Origin: Microvirga brassicacearum
GTDB taxonomy: Bacteria; Pseudomonadota; Alphaproteobacteria; Rhizobiales; Beijerinckiaceae
Assembly (NCBI RefSeq): GCF_008757455.1
Contig: NZ_VCMV01000036.1
Coordinates: 1 to 57,476 of the forward strand
Direction: 5' to 3'
DNA length: 57,476 nt
Below the pieces are notes generated by a model. The model ran no database searches, was not told the DNA's origin, and saw nothing but the letters and a program-made list of their open reading frames with translations. The position numbers were made by a program, and so were the translations under genes. This document shows, piece after piece, positions 24,173 through 33,151 of this stretch; position 1 is the first letter of the stretch; each line of letters begins with the position of its first letter.

Positions 24173-25180
24173 CTATCCCTTCACGTCGAACGCATCCACG
24201 AGCAGTTCATAGGAGCGCAACTTCGCGGCGGGATCGAAAATGGCTGCGGTGATCATCAGTTCGTCGGCGCGAGTCGCGTCGATGAGGGGTTGCAGTGTTT
24301 CTCGCACCCTCTGCCGGGACCCCACGAACAGGCGCTGCCGGTTGCGTCGGATCGCCTCTCGCTCGGAGGCTGAATACTCATACGCAAGCGCTTCCTCGGG
24401 GCTCGGCAGCGGGCCGTATTCGCCGCGCGCACGCCGCAGGACGTTGAGATCCGCGCTCGAGGCCAGACGCTCGGCCTCCGCATCGGTTTCGGCGCAGATG
24501 ATCGCGACCGTCAGGATCGCGTGCGGCTCGCTCCGCCATTCGGACGGCGTGAAGCCCCGCCTGTAGCTCAGCATGGCATCGACGGCATCGTGGCTGGCAA
24601 AATGTTGGGCGAAGCCAAAACCGAGGCCGAGTTGCGCCGACAGATGAGCACTGTAATCGCTCGAACCGAGAAGCCAGATCGGCGGCAACGGGATGCCCGA
24701 CGGCATGATTTCGATCTGGCGGAACGGATGCCCTTCCGGGAAACGTCTGGTCTCCAGCAGCAAAAGCTCCTGCAGCCGTTCGAGAAAGTCGTCCCCGCCG
24801 CGCTCCTGCTGCAGCCGCCGCAACGCATAGGACGTGACGGGATCGGTGCCGGGCGCACGACCGAGCCCGAGATCGATGCGGCCCGGAAACAGGGCTTCGA
24901 GGAGCTTGAATCGCTCCGCGACCATCAGGGGCGCGTGATTGGGCAGCATGACTCCGCCCGAACCGACGCGAATCCTGTCGGTCACCGCAGCGATCTGGCC
25001 GATCATGATTTCCGGTGCGCCGCTGGCGACGGAGGGCAGGTTGTGATGCTCGGCGACCCAGAACCGCGTGAACCCCAGCCGATCGGCATGGCGCGCAAGC
25101 TCGAGCGTGTTGCGCAACGCATCGGCCGGCGTCGAGCCTGCCATGACAAAAGAAAGATCGAGAACCGAAAGCGGCAGCAT
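24173..25180 (-). CDS. LLM-class flavin-dependent oxidoreductase
   Basis: A 335-residue luciferase-like monooxygenase (bacterial luciferase-type TIM barrel using reduced FMN). N-terminal LPLSVLDLSFVMAGSTPADALRN resembles the MsnO8/YhbW-type subgroup; RFWVAEHHNLPSVASGAPEIMI and RIDLGLGRAPGTDP are strong family motifs. Substrate cannot be predicted. It stands alone, divergent from the aldo/keto reductase gene. Confidence 0.9.
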   Translation of the reverse strand: MLPLSVLDLSFVMAGSTPADALRNTLELARHADRLGFTRFWVAEHHNLPSVASGAPEIMIGQIAAVTDRIRVGSGGVMLPNHAPLMVAERFKLLEALFPGRIDLGLGRAPGTDPVTSYALRRLQQERGGDDFLERLQELLLLETRRFPEGHPFRQIEIMPSGIPLPPIWLLGSSDYSAHLSAQLGLGFGFAQHFASHDAVDAMLSYRRGFTPSEWRSEPHAILTVAIICAETDAEAERLASSADLNVLRRARGEYGPLPSPEEALAYEYSASEREAIRRNRQRLFVGSRQRVRETLQPLIDATRADELMITAAIFDPAAKLRSYELLVDAFDVKG

Positions 25181-25328
25181 GAGGTTTCCAAGTGTTGATG
25201 GCAGGGGCTAGGATCGTCGAATATAGGTTTGCGGTCGGATAAAACCCATGCCTCGACCCATGCCTTGCGCGGGAACCCATTTCCGCTTCCGCTCACAGAC
25301 GCACAAACCCGCCTAAGGAAATCGCAAA

Positions 25329-26276
25329 ATGAACAAACGTCGGCTCGGACGCTCGGACTTGATGGTCTCGCCCCTTTGCCTCGGCGGCAACGTCTTCGGC
25401 TGGACGGCAGACGAGACAGCATCGTTCAGGATTCTCGATGGCTTCATTGATGCCGGTCTCGAATTCATCGACACCGCCGATGTCTATTCAAGCTGGGCGC
25501 CCGGCAATCAGGGCGGTGAATCGGAAACGATCATCGGCCGGTGGATGAAAGCGCGCGGGAACCGCAGCAAAGTGATCATCGCCACCAAGGTCGGATCCGA
25601 GATGGGACCCGACCGGAAGGGCCTGTCGCGAGCCTATATCCGCCAGGCGGTGGAGGATTCGCTCACGCGGCTGCAGACGGATTACATCGACCTCTATCAG
25701 TCGCACCGGGACGATGAGGCGACGCCGCAGGCTGAGACGCTGGGAGCATATCAGGAGTTGATCGAGGCCGGGAAAGTCCGCGCCATCGGCGCGTCGAATT
25801 TCACCGCCGAACGACTGAAATCCGCGCTGGAAATCAGCGCCAAGCACGGCCTGCCCCGCTATGAGAGCCTGCAGCCCAAATACAATCTTTATGATCGCGC
25901 CGAATACGAGAACGACCTCGAACCCACCTGCCTCGCGCAGGAAGTCGGGGTGATCCCCTATCACAGCCTCGCCAGCGGCTTTCTCACCGGCAAGTACCGC
26001 TCTGAAAGCGATTTCGGCAAGAGCGTGCGCGGCGGGCGAATGGTCAACTACCTCAACGAGCGCGGCACCCGCGTTCTCGCGGCGCTCGATGAAGTCGCGG
26101 CCGAGAAGAACGCCGCCCCGGCTCAAGTCGCGATCGCGTGGTTAATGGCCCGACCCAGCATCACCGCCCCGATCGCGAGCGCGACGAGCGTCACGCAACT
26201 CGAGGACCTTGTCGCCGCAACCCGGCTGACGCTGGATGCGGAGACCATCAAGAAACTCGATCGCGCCTCGGCTTGA
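25329..26276 (+). CDS. Aldo/keto reductase
   Basis: A 315-residue NADPH-dependent (beta/alpha)8 oxidoreductase. The catalytic tetrad is visible: D and Y in FIDTADVYSSW, K in KVIIATKVGS, and H in DLYQSHRDD. SVTQLEDLVAATRLTLD near the C-terminus is the usual cofactor-site ending. Subfamily is close to the YghZ/oxidoreductase type acting on small aldehydes; the natural substrate is unknown. ATG has AAGGAA at 8 nt. Confidence 0.92.
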   Translation: MNKRRLGRSDLMVSPLCLGGNVFGWTADETASFRILDGFIDAGLEFIDTADVYSSWAPGNQGGESETIIGRWMKARGNRSKVIIATKVGSEMGPDRKGLSRAYIRQAVEDSLTRLQTDYIDLYQSHRDDEATPQAETLGAYQELIEAGKVRAIGASNFTAERLKSALEISAKHGLPRYESLQPKYNLYDRAEYENDLEPTCLAQEVGVIPYHSLASGFLTGKYRSESDFGKSVRGGRMVNYLNERGTRVLAALDEVAAEKNAAPAQVAIAWLMARPSITAPIASATSVTQLEDLVAATRLTLDAETIKKLDRASA

Positions 26277-26396
26277 ACCGAACAGCATTGCGGTGACGTT
26301 TTCGCATGGCAGGCATGTCGTTGCGTCCAGCGAAGCCGCGCTTATGTCGAATGTGAATGTGATCTCCCGCAATTCACAACCACGGTCGGTAAATTC

Positions 26397-27485
26397 ATGA
26401 GCGCGAACGATCCTCTCTTCCAGCCCTTCCAACTCGGCGACCTGTCGCTGCCGAATCGCATCGTCATGGCGCCGCTCACGCGCAACCGCGCGGGAGCCGG
26501 CGACATTCCGGGCGATCTGGCCGCCACCTATTACAAGCAGCGGGCAAGCGCCGGGCTGATCATTTCCGAGGCGTCGCAAATTTCGCAGCAGGGCCAGGGC
26601 TATCTCCGCACGCCGGGCATCTACACTCCGGAGCAGGTCGCCGGCTGGCGCCGGATCACCCATGCGGTCCATCAGGCGGGCGGCCGCATCTTCATCCAAT
26701 TGTGGCATGTGGGCCGGGTTTCGCACGTATCGCTGCAGAAGGACGGAGCAAAACCGGTCGCGCCGTCGGCGATACGCGCCGTGACGAAGACGTTCGTCGA
26801 ATCCGGATTTACCGATACGTCGGAGCCGCGGGCGCTTGAACTGTCCGAAATCCCGGGGATCATCGCCGATTACGATCGCGCTGCCCGCAACGCGAAGGAA
26901 GCCGGCTTCGATGGCGTGGAGATTCACGCGGCGAACGGCTATCTCCTCGACCAGTTCATGAAGGACGGCTCGAACAGGCGCAGCGACGCCTATGGCGGCT
27001 CGATCGAGAACCGCACCCGCCTCACCCTCGAAGTCACCGAGGCGATTCTCAAGGTGTGGGACAGCAAGCGCGTCGGGATCCGCCTGTCACCCGCCAAGGT
27101 CAACGACGCGGGCGATTCAAATCCCGTTGCGCTCTTTTCGCATGTGGTGGGAAAATTGAACGACCTCGGCCTCGCCTATATTCACATGATCGAAGGAGCC
27201 ACCGGCGGAGCGCGCGATGCCGTGGATGTCGACTACGCCGCCCTTCGCAAGGCTTTCAACGGCACCTCCATCGCCAATAACGGCTACAGCCCGGAGATGG
27301 CGCGGGAGGTTGTCGCAAACGGCCGTGCCGACCTGGTCGCGTTCGGACGGATGTACGTCTCGAATCCCGACCTGGTCGACAGGCTGCGGATTGGCGCCCC
27401 ATTGGCGCAGCCCATCCGCGAAACCCTCTACGGCGGCGGGGCGGAGGGTTACGTCGATTATCCAACCCTCGAGGAGGCGGCGTAA
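26397..27485 (+). CDS. Old Yellow Enzyme family alkene reductase
   Basis: FMN-dependent ene-reductase of 362 residues similar to NemA/N-ethylmaleimide reductase. Conserved sites: APLTRNRA, FIQLWHVGR, the His/Asn pair in EIHAANGYLLDQF, DGSNRRSDAYGGSIENRTR and VAFGRMYVSNPDL. It reduces electrophilic C=C bonds or nitro compounds using NAD(P)H. Located next to an aldo/keto reductase and an LLM oxidoreductase, so a detoxification neighbourhood is plausible. Confidence 0.94.
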   Translation: MSANDPLFQPFQLGDLSLPNRIVMAPLTRNRAGAGDIPGDLAATYYKQRASAGLIISEASQISQQGQGYLRTPGIYTPEQVAGWRRITHAVHQAGGRIFIQLWHVGRVSHVSLQKDGAKPVAPSAIRAVTKTFVESGFTDTSEPRALELSEIPGIIADYDRAARNAKEAGFDGVEIHAANGYLLDQFMKDGSNRRSDAYGGSIENRTRLTLEVTEAILKVWDSKRVGIRLSPAKVNDAGDSNPVALFSHVVGKLNDLGLAYIHMIEGATGGARDAVDVDYAALRKAFNGTSIANNGYSPEMAREVVANGRADLVAFGRMYVSNPDLVDRLRIGAPLAQPIRETLYGGGAEGYVDYPTLEEAA

Positions 27486-27503
27486 ATACACGCCGCGCCG
27501 GTG

Positions 27504-27608
27504 CTAGAGTCGGATTCAGTTTCTTCGAATCTGATCCGGCTCTATCTCTTTGTTTTGGCGCATGATCTCTCCATGAACCGGTATCCACTTCGCCGGATCA
27601 GGCTCTAG
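27504..27608. repeat. Dispersed repeat A, copy 3 (full length)
   Basis: 105 bp bounded by CTAG at each end, nearly identical to the copy at 3186-3290 over its length, differing mainly in the central ATCTCTCCATGAACC part. The right CTAG (27605-27608) supplies the TAG stop of the minus-strand gene that follows. Confidence 0.85.
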
Positions 27609-27901
27609 CAGCCGACGCAAATCCCGCGGCGGACCTTCCGGTCGATCATCTCGCTTTTGCGCCTCATCTCCAGCTCCCGGGCTGTGGGTTGAGACGTGGA
27701 CGAATCACGGGGGGCCACTGTCGACGGGGATGCACCCGAACTTCCTTCCGTGCCCGGTGCCGGACGGGGCGCCGTGATCGTGCTGGGTGTTGATCCCGGC
27801 GAAGGGGTGGACGTGCCGGGACTGGTTGTTCCGGATTGCGCGAGAGCTTGGCCGGCCAACAGGCTTGCGGCCGCCAGCATCGTCAATGTCAAGGTTCGCA
27901 T
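27605..27901 (-). CDS. Small secreted Ser/Thr/Pro-rich protein
   Basis: A 98-residue protein with a signal peptide (LTLTMLAAASLLAGQALAQ) and a mature region dominated by Ser, Thr, Pro and Gly. The last 20 residues are basic and end in RRGICVGC with two Cys. Strong ribosome binding site GGAGG 7 nt before the ATG at 27901. Periplasmic or extracellular, function unknown. The stop codon is contributed by repeat A. Confidence 0.7.
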   Translation of the reverse strand: MRTLTLTMLAAASLLAGQALAQSGTTSPGTSTPSPGSTPSTITAPRPAPGTEGSSGASPSTVAPRDSSTSQPTARELEMRRKSEMIDRKVRRGICVGC

Positions 27902-27960
27902 TGATTCCTCCCTTATCCTGATGCCGCCTATCAACGTTGAGATCCCGCGGGAGTTTCCCC

Positions 27961-28506
27961 TCAGCGCCGCCACAGGGTCAAGCTGACGGGCAATTGCGGA
28001 TCGAGGACCTTGCGTGGCCCGGCCTCGAGGCCTCTCTCGAAGAGCGCGGCGCAGGCGCTGGTGCCCTCGTCGCAGACGGAGAACAGCCCGGTGCCCGAAC
28101 CGATCTTCACGCCTTCGGCCCGTGACAGGTGAAATACGTCGTAGCCGATCCGCAGAAAAAGATCGAAGACCCGGCGTCCACCCGGCACCGCCACCCTGCC
28201 GCCATTCGGCAGGATCGTTGCGATCGCCTCGTCCCAACTGCAGCGATCGGGATTCCACCACCAGGCGTCGGCGCGCTGTTCGAGCCCCGGGGAGGACGAC
28301 GACACCACGAGTCGGCGACGTCCTTTGGCATTGGGGTTGGCCTCATGTCCCAGCCGTCCCAGCACCACCACGTCGGATTTGTCGAGCTCCGCCTGGAAAT
28401 ACCTCCAATCGGCCTCGTTGCGCAGCGCCTCGGGCGTCGCGCCGCTTGCATCGGTGATGCGGTCATCCTCGGAGATGATCGCGTAGCCGTGAATCTCGAT
28501 CGCCAA
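27961..28506 (-). CDS. DHFR/RibD-like fold protein
   Basis: About 181 residues resembling the dihydrofolate reductase/RibD C-terminal fold: an opening beta strand IEIHGYAIISEDDRI, then DVVVLGRLGHEANPNAKGRRRLVVSSSS and GGRRVFDLFLRIGYDVFHLSRAEGVKIG. Authentic folate reductase activity is not implied. The start is uncertain: I prefer the TTG at 28506 with AGGAG 5 nt upstream, which avoids overlap with the aquaporin gene; a GTG at 28545 and a start at 28569 are alternatives. Confidence 0.6.
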   Translation of the reverse strand: MAIEIHGYAIISEDDRITDASGATPEALRNEADWRYFQAELDKSDVVVLGRLGHEANPNAKGRRRLVVSSSSPGLEQRADAWWWNPDRCSWDEAIATILPNGGRVAVPGGRRVFDLFLRIGYDVFHLSRAEGVKIGSGTGLFSVCDEGTSACAALFERGLEAGPRKVLDPQLPVSLTLWRR

Positions 28507-28525
28507 AATCGCTCCTGCGGGTCCG

Positions 28526-29215
28526 TCAATCTGGTTGTATCGCACGATTGGCGATTCCGGCCAGAACACCGCCGATGGATGGCGCGATCAGGAAGAGCCA
28601 CAGCTGCCCGAGGGCGTTTCCACCAACAACCAGCGCCGGACCGAACGAGCGCGCGGGATTGACCGAAAGGCCCGTCACGTTGACGAAGGGAAGATGGAGG
28701 AGAAGCAGCGTCAGGCCGATGACGAGGCCGGCAACGGCACCGAATTGTTCGCCGGTCGTTATCCGCAGGATCGCCAGAACGAAGATGAAGGTGGCAATCA
28801 CCTCAACGAGGAAGGCGGCCGCGGTGCCATAGCCGCCGAGATAATCCGGACCCCAGCCATTATGGCCGAGTCCACTCTCGGCAAGATTGTAGCCAGAGAG
28901 CTTGCCTGACACGATCCCGTACAAGAGAGCAGCGCCCAAGGCGCCGCCGATCAATTGGGCGACGATGTAGCCTGCGGCCTGGCCGACCGAGATGCGGCCG
29001 GCCGAGAGGACGCCCAACGTCACGGCGGGATTGATATGGCATCCCGAGATCGGGCCGATGGTGTAGATCATCGCCGTCACCGCGAGACCGAAGGCGAAAG
29101 CAACGGGTAGAATTCCCAACGGAAATCCAACTCCGTATCCGCCGATGGCCACCGCGCCGCAGCCCAACAAGACCAGGACCGCCGTCCCGAAAGCTTCCGC
29201 CAATAACCTGGACAT
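28526..29215 (-). CDS. aqpZ: Aquaporin Z
   Basis: Water channel of the MIP family, 229 residues with six predicted membrane helices and two half-helices. Both pore motifs are intact: SGCHINPAVTLG and LSVNPARSFGPAL. The constriction-site pattern fits an AqpZ-type water channel rather than a glycerol facilitator. The ATG at 29215 follows a G-rich site at 7 nt. The open frame extends about 190 codons further upstream but is not coding. Confidence 0.93.
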   Translation of the reverse strand: MSRLLAEAFGTAVLVLLGCGAVAIGGYGVGFPLGILPVAFAFGLAVTAMIYTIGPISGCHINPAVTLGVLSAGRISVGQAAGYIVAQLIGGALGAALLYGIVSGKLSGYNLAESGLGHNGWGPDYLGGYGTAAAFLVEVIATFIFVLAILRITTGEQFGAVAGLVIGLTLLLLHLPFVNVTGLSVNPARSFGPALVVGGNALGQLWLFLIAPSIGGVLAGIANRAIQPD

Positions 29216-29380
29216 CACATTCCCCCCGATTCCCGATAGGAATGCTATCATCAAGCGTGGCCTTGGGAAATCGGCGAGAATCGATGGGTCGCCAACAGTG
29301 GGGACGGGTCGGGCTTTGACCTTGCCAGACTCTCCCGAAAATCCGATGAAACCGGAACCAGCCGGGGGAGAGTGACGCCG

Positions 29381-30169
29381 ATGCGAATCGCCACGTGGAA
29401 TGTGAACTCGATCAAGCAGAGGCTCGAGCATCTCGGCGAATTCCTGAAGACCAGCAATCCCGATGTCGTTTGCCTGCAGGAGTTGAAATGCGTCGACGAA
29501 GCCTTTCCGCGATTGGAAGTCGAGGCGCTTGGCTACAACGTCGCGACCCATGGTCAGAAGGCCTATAACGGCGTTGCCATCCTCTCCAAACGCCCGTTGG
29601 AGGACGTCCGGTGCGGCCTGCCGGGCGGCGATGGCGACGATCATGCGCGCTATATCGAAGGCGTGATCTCCACCGACCGAGGCGTCGTGAGAGTCGCGTC
29701 GATCTACCTGCCGAATGGAAACCCGGTCGGCACCCCGAAATTTCCCTACAAGCTCGCCTGGCTCGACCGGCTGACCGTGCATGCGCGGGAGCTGCTGAAG
29801 CTCGAGGAGAACCTCGTCCTGTGCGGGGATTTCAATGTCATCCCGGAACCCCAGGACGCGGCCGACCCTGCGCTCTGGGTCAACGACGCACTGTTCCAGC
29901 CGGAGAGCCGGGCCCGCTTCCGCGCGCTTCTCGATCTCGGCTTCGTGGATGCGCTACGCGCCTGCAACGATCAGCCGGGGCTCTATACGTTCTGGGATTA
30001 TCAGGCCGGCGCGTTCCAGCGCAACAACGGCATCCGCATCGATCACCTGCTGCTGTCGCCGCAGGCGCAGGACAAGCTGCAATCGACCAGCATCCGGAAG
30101 GATGTCCGCGGTTGGGAGAAGCCGTCGGATCACGTGCCGGTATTGGTCGAGCTGAAGATCGACGGTTGA
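29381..30169 (+). CDS. xthA: Exodeoxyribonuclease III
   Basis: AP endonuclease and 3'-5' exonuclease of base excision repair, 262 residues. Active-site motifs: TWNVNS, QELKC, DFNVIP, GIRIDH and SDHVPV. The ATG at 29381 has GGGGGAG about 10 nt upstream; a GTG at 29372 is too close to it. Monocistronic, followed by a repeat array. Confidence 0.95.
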   Translation: MRIATWNVNSIKQRLEHLGEFLKTSNPDVVCLQELKCVDEAFPRLEVEALGYNVATHGQKAYNGVAILSKRPLEDVRCGLPGGDGDDHARYIEGVISTDRGVVRVASIYLPNGNPVGTPKFPYKLAWLDRLTVHARELLKLEENLVLCGDFNVIPEPQDAADPALWVNDALFQPESRARFRALLDLGFVDALRACNDQPGLYTFWDYQAGAFQRNNGIRIDHLLLSPQAQDKLQSTSIRKDVRGWEKPSDHVPVLVELKIDG

Positions 30170-30190
30170 TCGCGGGGACCGAGCCGCGTG

Positions 30191-30320
30191 CTTCGAGACG
30201 GCCTTCGGCCTCCTCAGCATGAGGACATTCGGTGTCCTGCTCCCTCATCCTGACAAGCGAGCACTACCACCTCATCCTGAGGAGCGAGCAACGCTCTCGT
30301 CTCGAAGGATCCTCCAGCGG
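30191..30320. repeat. Palindromic repeat C array
   Basis: CTTCGAGACGGCCTTCGGCC (30191 onward) ending CATGAGG, then two CCTCATCC units (30244 and 30271) and a GTCTCGAAGGATCC end. Same family as 23609-23869 and 39883-40044, here lying between convergent xthA and the ExoR-like gene. Confidence 0.8.
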
Positions 30321-30326
30321 TCTCCG

Positions 30327-31139
30327 TTACCGGCGAGCCTGGATATATTGCTCGAGCAGGTCGAGGGCGAGCTTGCGGTCGCTATCGCCCGACGCCGCAA
30401 AGGCATCGTCGTAAAGCTTGCCGATCCACTGATCCTTGCCCGGCTCCACGGATTCACGCGCCAGCGTCAGCCACATCAGCCCTTTGGCGCGCTGCCGCGG
30501 CACGCCGTTGCCGGTCATGAGCAGGTGGCCGAGCACCGCCTGCGACGCGTGATGCCCTTTCTCGGCCGCCAGGTTGAACCAGCGCGCCGCCAGGCGGGAA
30601 TTCTTGTCGACGCCGGTGCCTTCCAGATACAGCCGCGCGAGATTGTACTGCGCGTTGGAATCACTGAAATAGGTCGCCGCGTAGTTGAACATCTCGACCG
30701 CCCGTCGCGGATTGGCGGAGACGTAAGAGCCCTGAATCCCGTCGAGGAAATAGGTGCCCAGGGCGACGAAGGCGCTGGAAACCACGGGCGCGTTGGGCGA
30801 GTCGGGGCTCTCATCCGCATTCTGGTCGGCGAGCTTCGAGAAATATTCGAAGGCCTTCAGATCGTCATGCTGAACGCCGTCGCCATCCGCATACATGCGT
30901 CCGAGCTTCCACAGCGCCAGCGTGTGCCCCTGCCCGGCTGCGTATTCGAGCGCGAGCGCCGCGCCCTGCTTGTCGCCCGCATTGTAGTCCCTCATGCCAT
31001 TGCGCAACGCCTCGCGCACCGAACCATACTTGATGGTCGGTGTGAGAGGCTGCGGGCGCGGAGCGGCGTCGAGCGCGAAAGCCGCGCCCGAGCCAAGCAA
31101 CGCCACGCCGCAAGCGGCCAGGAGACTAGATGTCCGCAT
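30327..31139 (-). CDS. ExoR-like periplasmic Sel1-repeat protein
   Basis: A 270-residue exported protein. Signal peptide (SLLAACGVALLGSGAAFA) followed by Sel1/TPR-like repeats: ALALEYAAGQGHTLALWKLGRMYADGDGV, then AVEMFNYAATYF..., AQYNLARLYLEGTGV, and AARWFNLAAEKGH. Length, order and spacing match ExoR of Sinorhizobium/Agrobacterium ChvH-type, a periplasmic inhibitor of the ExoS/ChvG-ChvI two-component system that controls exopolysaccharide and acid response. The ATG lies 14 nt inside the 3' end of ilvD, so it is probably co-transcribed with ilvD. Symbol left blank because orthology is not proven. Confidence 0.8.
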   Translation of the reverse strand: MRTSSLLAACGVALLGSGAAFALDAAPRPQPLTPTIKYGSVREALRNGMRDYNAGDKQGAALALEYAAGQGHTLALWKLGRMYADGDGVQHDDLKAFEYFSKLADQNADESPDSPNAPVVSSAFVALGTYFLDGIQGSYVSANPRRAVEMFNYAATYFSDSNAQYNLARLYLEGTGVDKNSRLAARWFNLAAEKGHHASQAVLGHLLMTGNGVPRQRAKGLMWLTLARESVEPGKDQWIGKLYDDAFAASGDSDRKLALDLLEQYIQARR

Positions 31140-32856
31140 AGGTCTCTTTCTCTGCGGCTCCGCCCGGATGCGTCACGGCTCCGTCCCGTGCCGGTCCGAC
31201 CGTCTGCGTATATTTCCAGAGATAGCCCGAAGTCGCGGAGGTCTCGCGGGGAGCCCATTCCGCGTGGCGGCGGGCGAGTTCCTCGTCGGAGACTTCCACG
31301 TCGATCGTGCCCTTGATGGCGTCGAGCGCGATGATGTCGCCGTCGCGCACGAGAGCAATCGGACCGCCAACGGCCGCTTCGGGACCCGCATGGCCGATGC
31401 AGAAGCCGCGTGTGGCGCCGGAGAACCGGCCGTCAGTGATGAGCGCGACCTTGTCGCCCATGCCCTGGCCGTAGAGCGCTGCGGTGGTGGACAGCATCTC
31501 GCGCATGCCGGGGCCGCCGCGCGGTCCCTCATAGCGGATGACCAGGACCTCGCCTTCCTTGTACTGCTTCTTGCTGACGGCCTCGAAACAGGCTTCCTCG
31601 CCGTCGAAGCAACGAGCCGGGCCGCGGAAGACCTGCTTGTCGAGGGGCATGCCGGCGACCTTCACGATCGCGCCCTCGGGTGCAAGGTTGCCGCGCAGGC
31701 CGACGACGCCGCCAGTCGGCGTGATCGGATTGTTGGCCGGACGCACTACGTCCTGATCGTCGTTCCAGCGCACGTTTGCAAGGTTCTCCGCAATCGTGCG
31801 GCCGGTCACGGTCATGCAATCGCCGTGCAGGAAGCCATGATCGAGGAGCGTCTTCATGAGCAGCGGAATGCCGCCGACTTCGAACATGTCCTTCGCCACA
31901 TAACGTCCACCGGGCTTGAGATCGGCGATGTAGGGCGTGCGCTTGAAGATTTCAGCCACATCGAACAGGTCGAACTTGATGCCGATCTCGTGTGCGATGG
32001 CCGGCAGGTGCAATGCCGCATTGGTCGAGCCGCCGGAGGCGGCCACAACCGTCGCTGCATTCTCCAGCGCCTTGAGGGTCACGATATCGCGCGGGCGGAT
32101 GTTCTTGGCGAGCAGCTGCATCACCATCTCGCCCGCGGTGAAGCAGAACCGGTCGCGGATTTCATAAGGCGCCGGAGCGCCGGCCGAGTATGGCAGCGCG
32201 AGGCCGATGGCCTCGGACACGGTCGCCATCGTGTTGGCGGTGAACTGCGCGCCGCAGGCGCCGGCGGACGGGCAGGCCACCTGTTCGAGTTCGGTGAGGT
32301 CCTCGTCCGACATCTCGCCGACCGAATGCTTGCCGACCGCCTCGAACAGATCCTGCACCGTGACCGGGCGCCCGCGGAACGAGCCCGGCAGAATGGAGCC
32401 GCCATAGATGAAGATCGACGGGATGTTGAGGCGCACCATCGCCATCATCATGCCCGGCAGGGACTTGTCGCAACCGGCCATGCCGACGAGCGCGTCATAG
32501 GAATGGCCGCGCATGGTGAGCTCGACCGAATCCGCGATCACTTCGCGGGACGGGAGCGACGACTTCATACCCTGGTGACCCATGGCGATGCCGTCCGTCA
32601 CCGTGATGGTGCAGAACTCGCGCGGCGTGCCGTGAGCGGCGGAAACGCCCTTCTTCACGGCCTGGGCCTGGCGCATCAGCGAGATGTTGCAGGGCGCGGC
32701 TTCGTTCCAGCACGTGGCGACGCCGACGAAAGGCTGATGAATCTGCTCCTGGGTCAGACCCATCGCGTAGAGATAGGAACGGTGCGGCGCACGAGACGGG
32801 CCTTCCGTTACGTGGCGACTTGGGAGTTTCGATTTGTCGAACCGGCGCGCATCCAT
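31126..32856 (-). CDS. ilvD: Dihydroxy-acid dehydratase IlvD
   Basis: Third step of valine, isoleucine and leucine synthesis: dehydrates 2,3-dihydroxy acids to 2-keto acids. About 576 residues. Fe-S cysteines are in TCWNEAAPCN, GMAGCDKSLPGM and ACPSAGACGAQFTANTMA, and the C-terminal DGRFSGATRGF and GHAGPEA segments are intact. I use the ATG at 32856; a GTG three codons earlier has no room for a ribosome binding site. A perfect hairpin lies 35 nt upstream. The stop overlaps the start of the ExoR-like gene. Confidence 0.96.
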   Translation of the reverse strand: MDARRFDKSKLPSRHVTEGPSRAPHRSYLYAMGLTQEQIHQPFVGVATCWNEAAPCNISLMRQAQAVKKGVSAAHGTPREFCTITVTDGIAMGHQGMKSSLPSREVIADSVELTMRGHSYDALVGMAGCDKSLPGMMMAMVRLNIPSIFIYGGSILPGSFRGRPVTVQDLFEAVGKHSVGEMSDEDLTELEQVACPSAGACGAQFTANTMATVSEAIGLALPYSAGAPAPYEIRDRFCFTAGEMVMQLLAKNIRPRDIVTLKALENAATVVAASGGSTNAALHLPAIAHEIGIKFDLFDVAEIFKRTPYIADLKPGGRYVAKDMFEVGGIPLLMKTLLDHGFLHGDCMTVTGRTIAENLANVRWNDDQDVVRPANNPITPTGGVVGLRGNLAPEGAIVKVAGMPLDKQVFRGPARCFDGEEACFEAVSKKQYKEGEVLVIRYEGPRGGPGMREMLSTTAALYGQGMGDKVALITDGRFSGATRGFCIGHAGPEAAVGGPIALVRDGDIIALDAIKGTIDVEVSDEELARRHAEWAPRETSATSGYLWKYTQTVGPARDGAVTHPGGAAEKETYADI

Positions 32857-32890
32857 GAACTTCACTCTTCCCCGCTTGGCGTCTCACATT

Positions 32891-32914
32891 GGGTTCCGAA
32901 TGGTTACGGAACCC
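32891..32914 (-). promoter_or_regulatory. Perfect hairpin in the ilvD leader
   Basis: GGGTTCCG (32891-32898) and CGGAACCC (32907-32914) make an 8-bp perfect stem with an 8-nt loop, 35 nt before the ilvD start. It could be an operator dyad or a leader structure. No T-run follows. The remaining leader to 33151 shows no gene. Confidence 0.4.
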
Positions 32915-33151
32915 TGGTGATCTGCCACGCGCCACGCCATCGACGCAACGCTTCTATGGAGCGCAGAAAACCCGTCCGCGCCCGAACGTTTCTTGAGCTC
33001 GCGTGCCTTAAAGCGTTGCCGTTAAAGCAGTTTAACCAGGCTCTTGAGTTGCGCGCCGTTTATGGCGGGATCGCGGCGGAGCGTGGGCCAAGCGCGGCAG
33101 GATAAGGAAGGTTTGAAGGTGTTGCGGCGCGGCAACAAATTTTCGCGACGT

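Noticed and set aside
30994..33105. 703-codon plus-strand frame opposite ilvD
   Set aside because: It is the antisense of ilvD, full of His/Arg/Asp runs, with no homology pattern.
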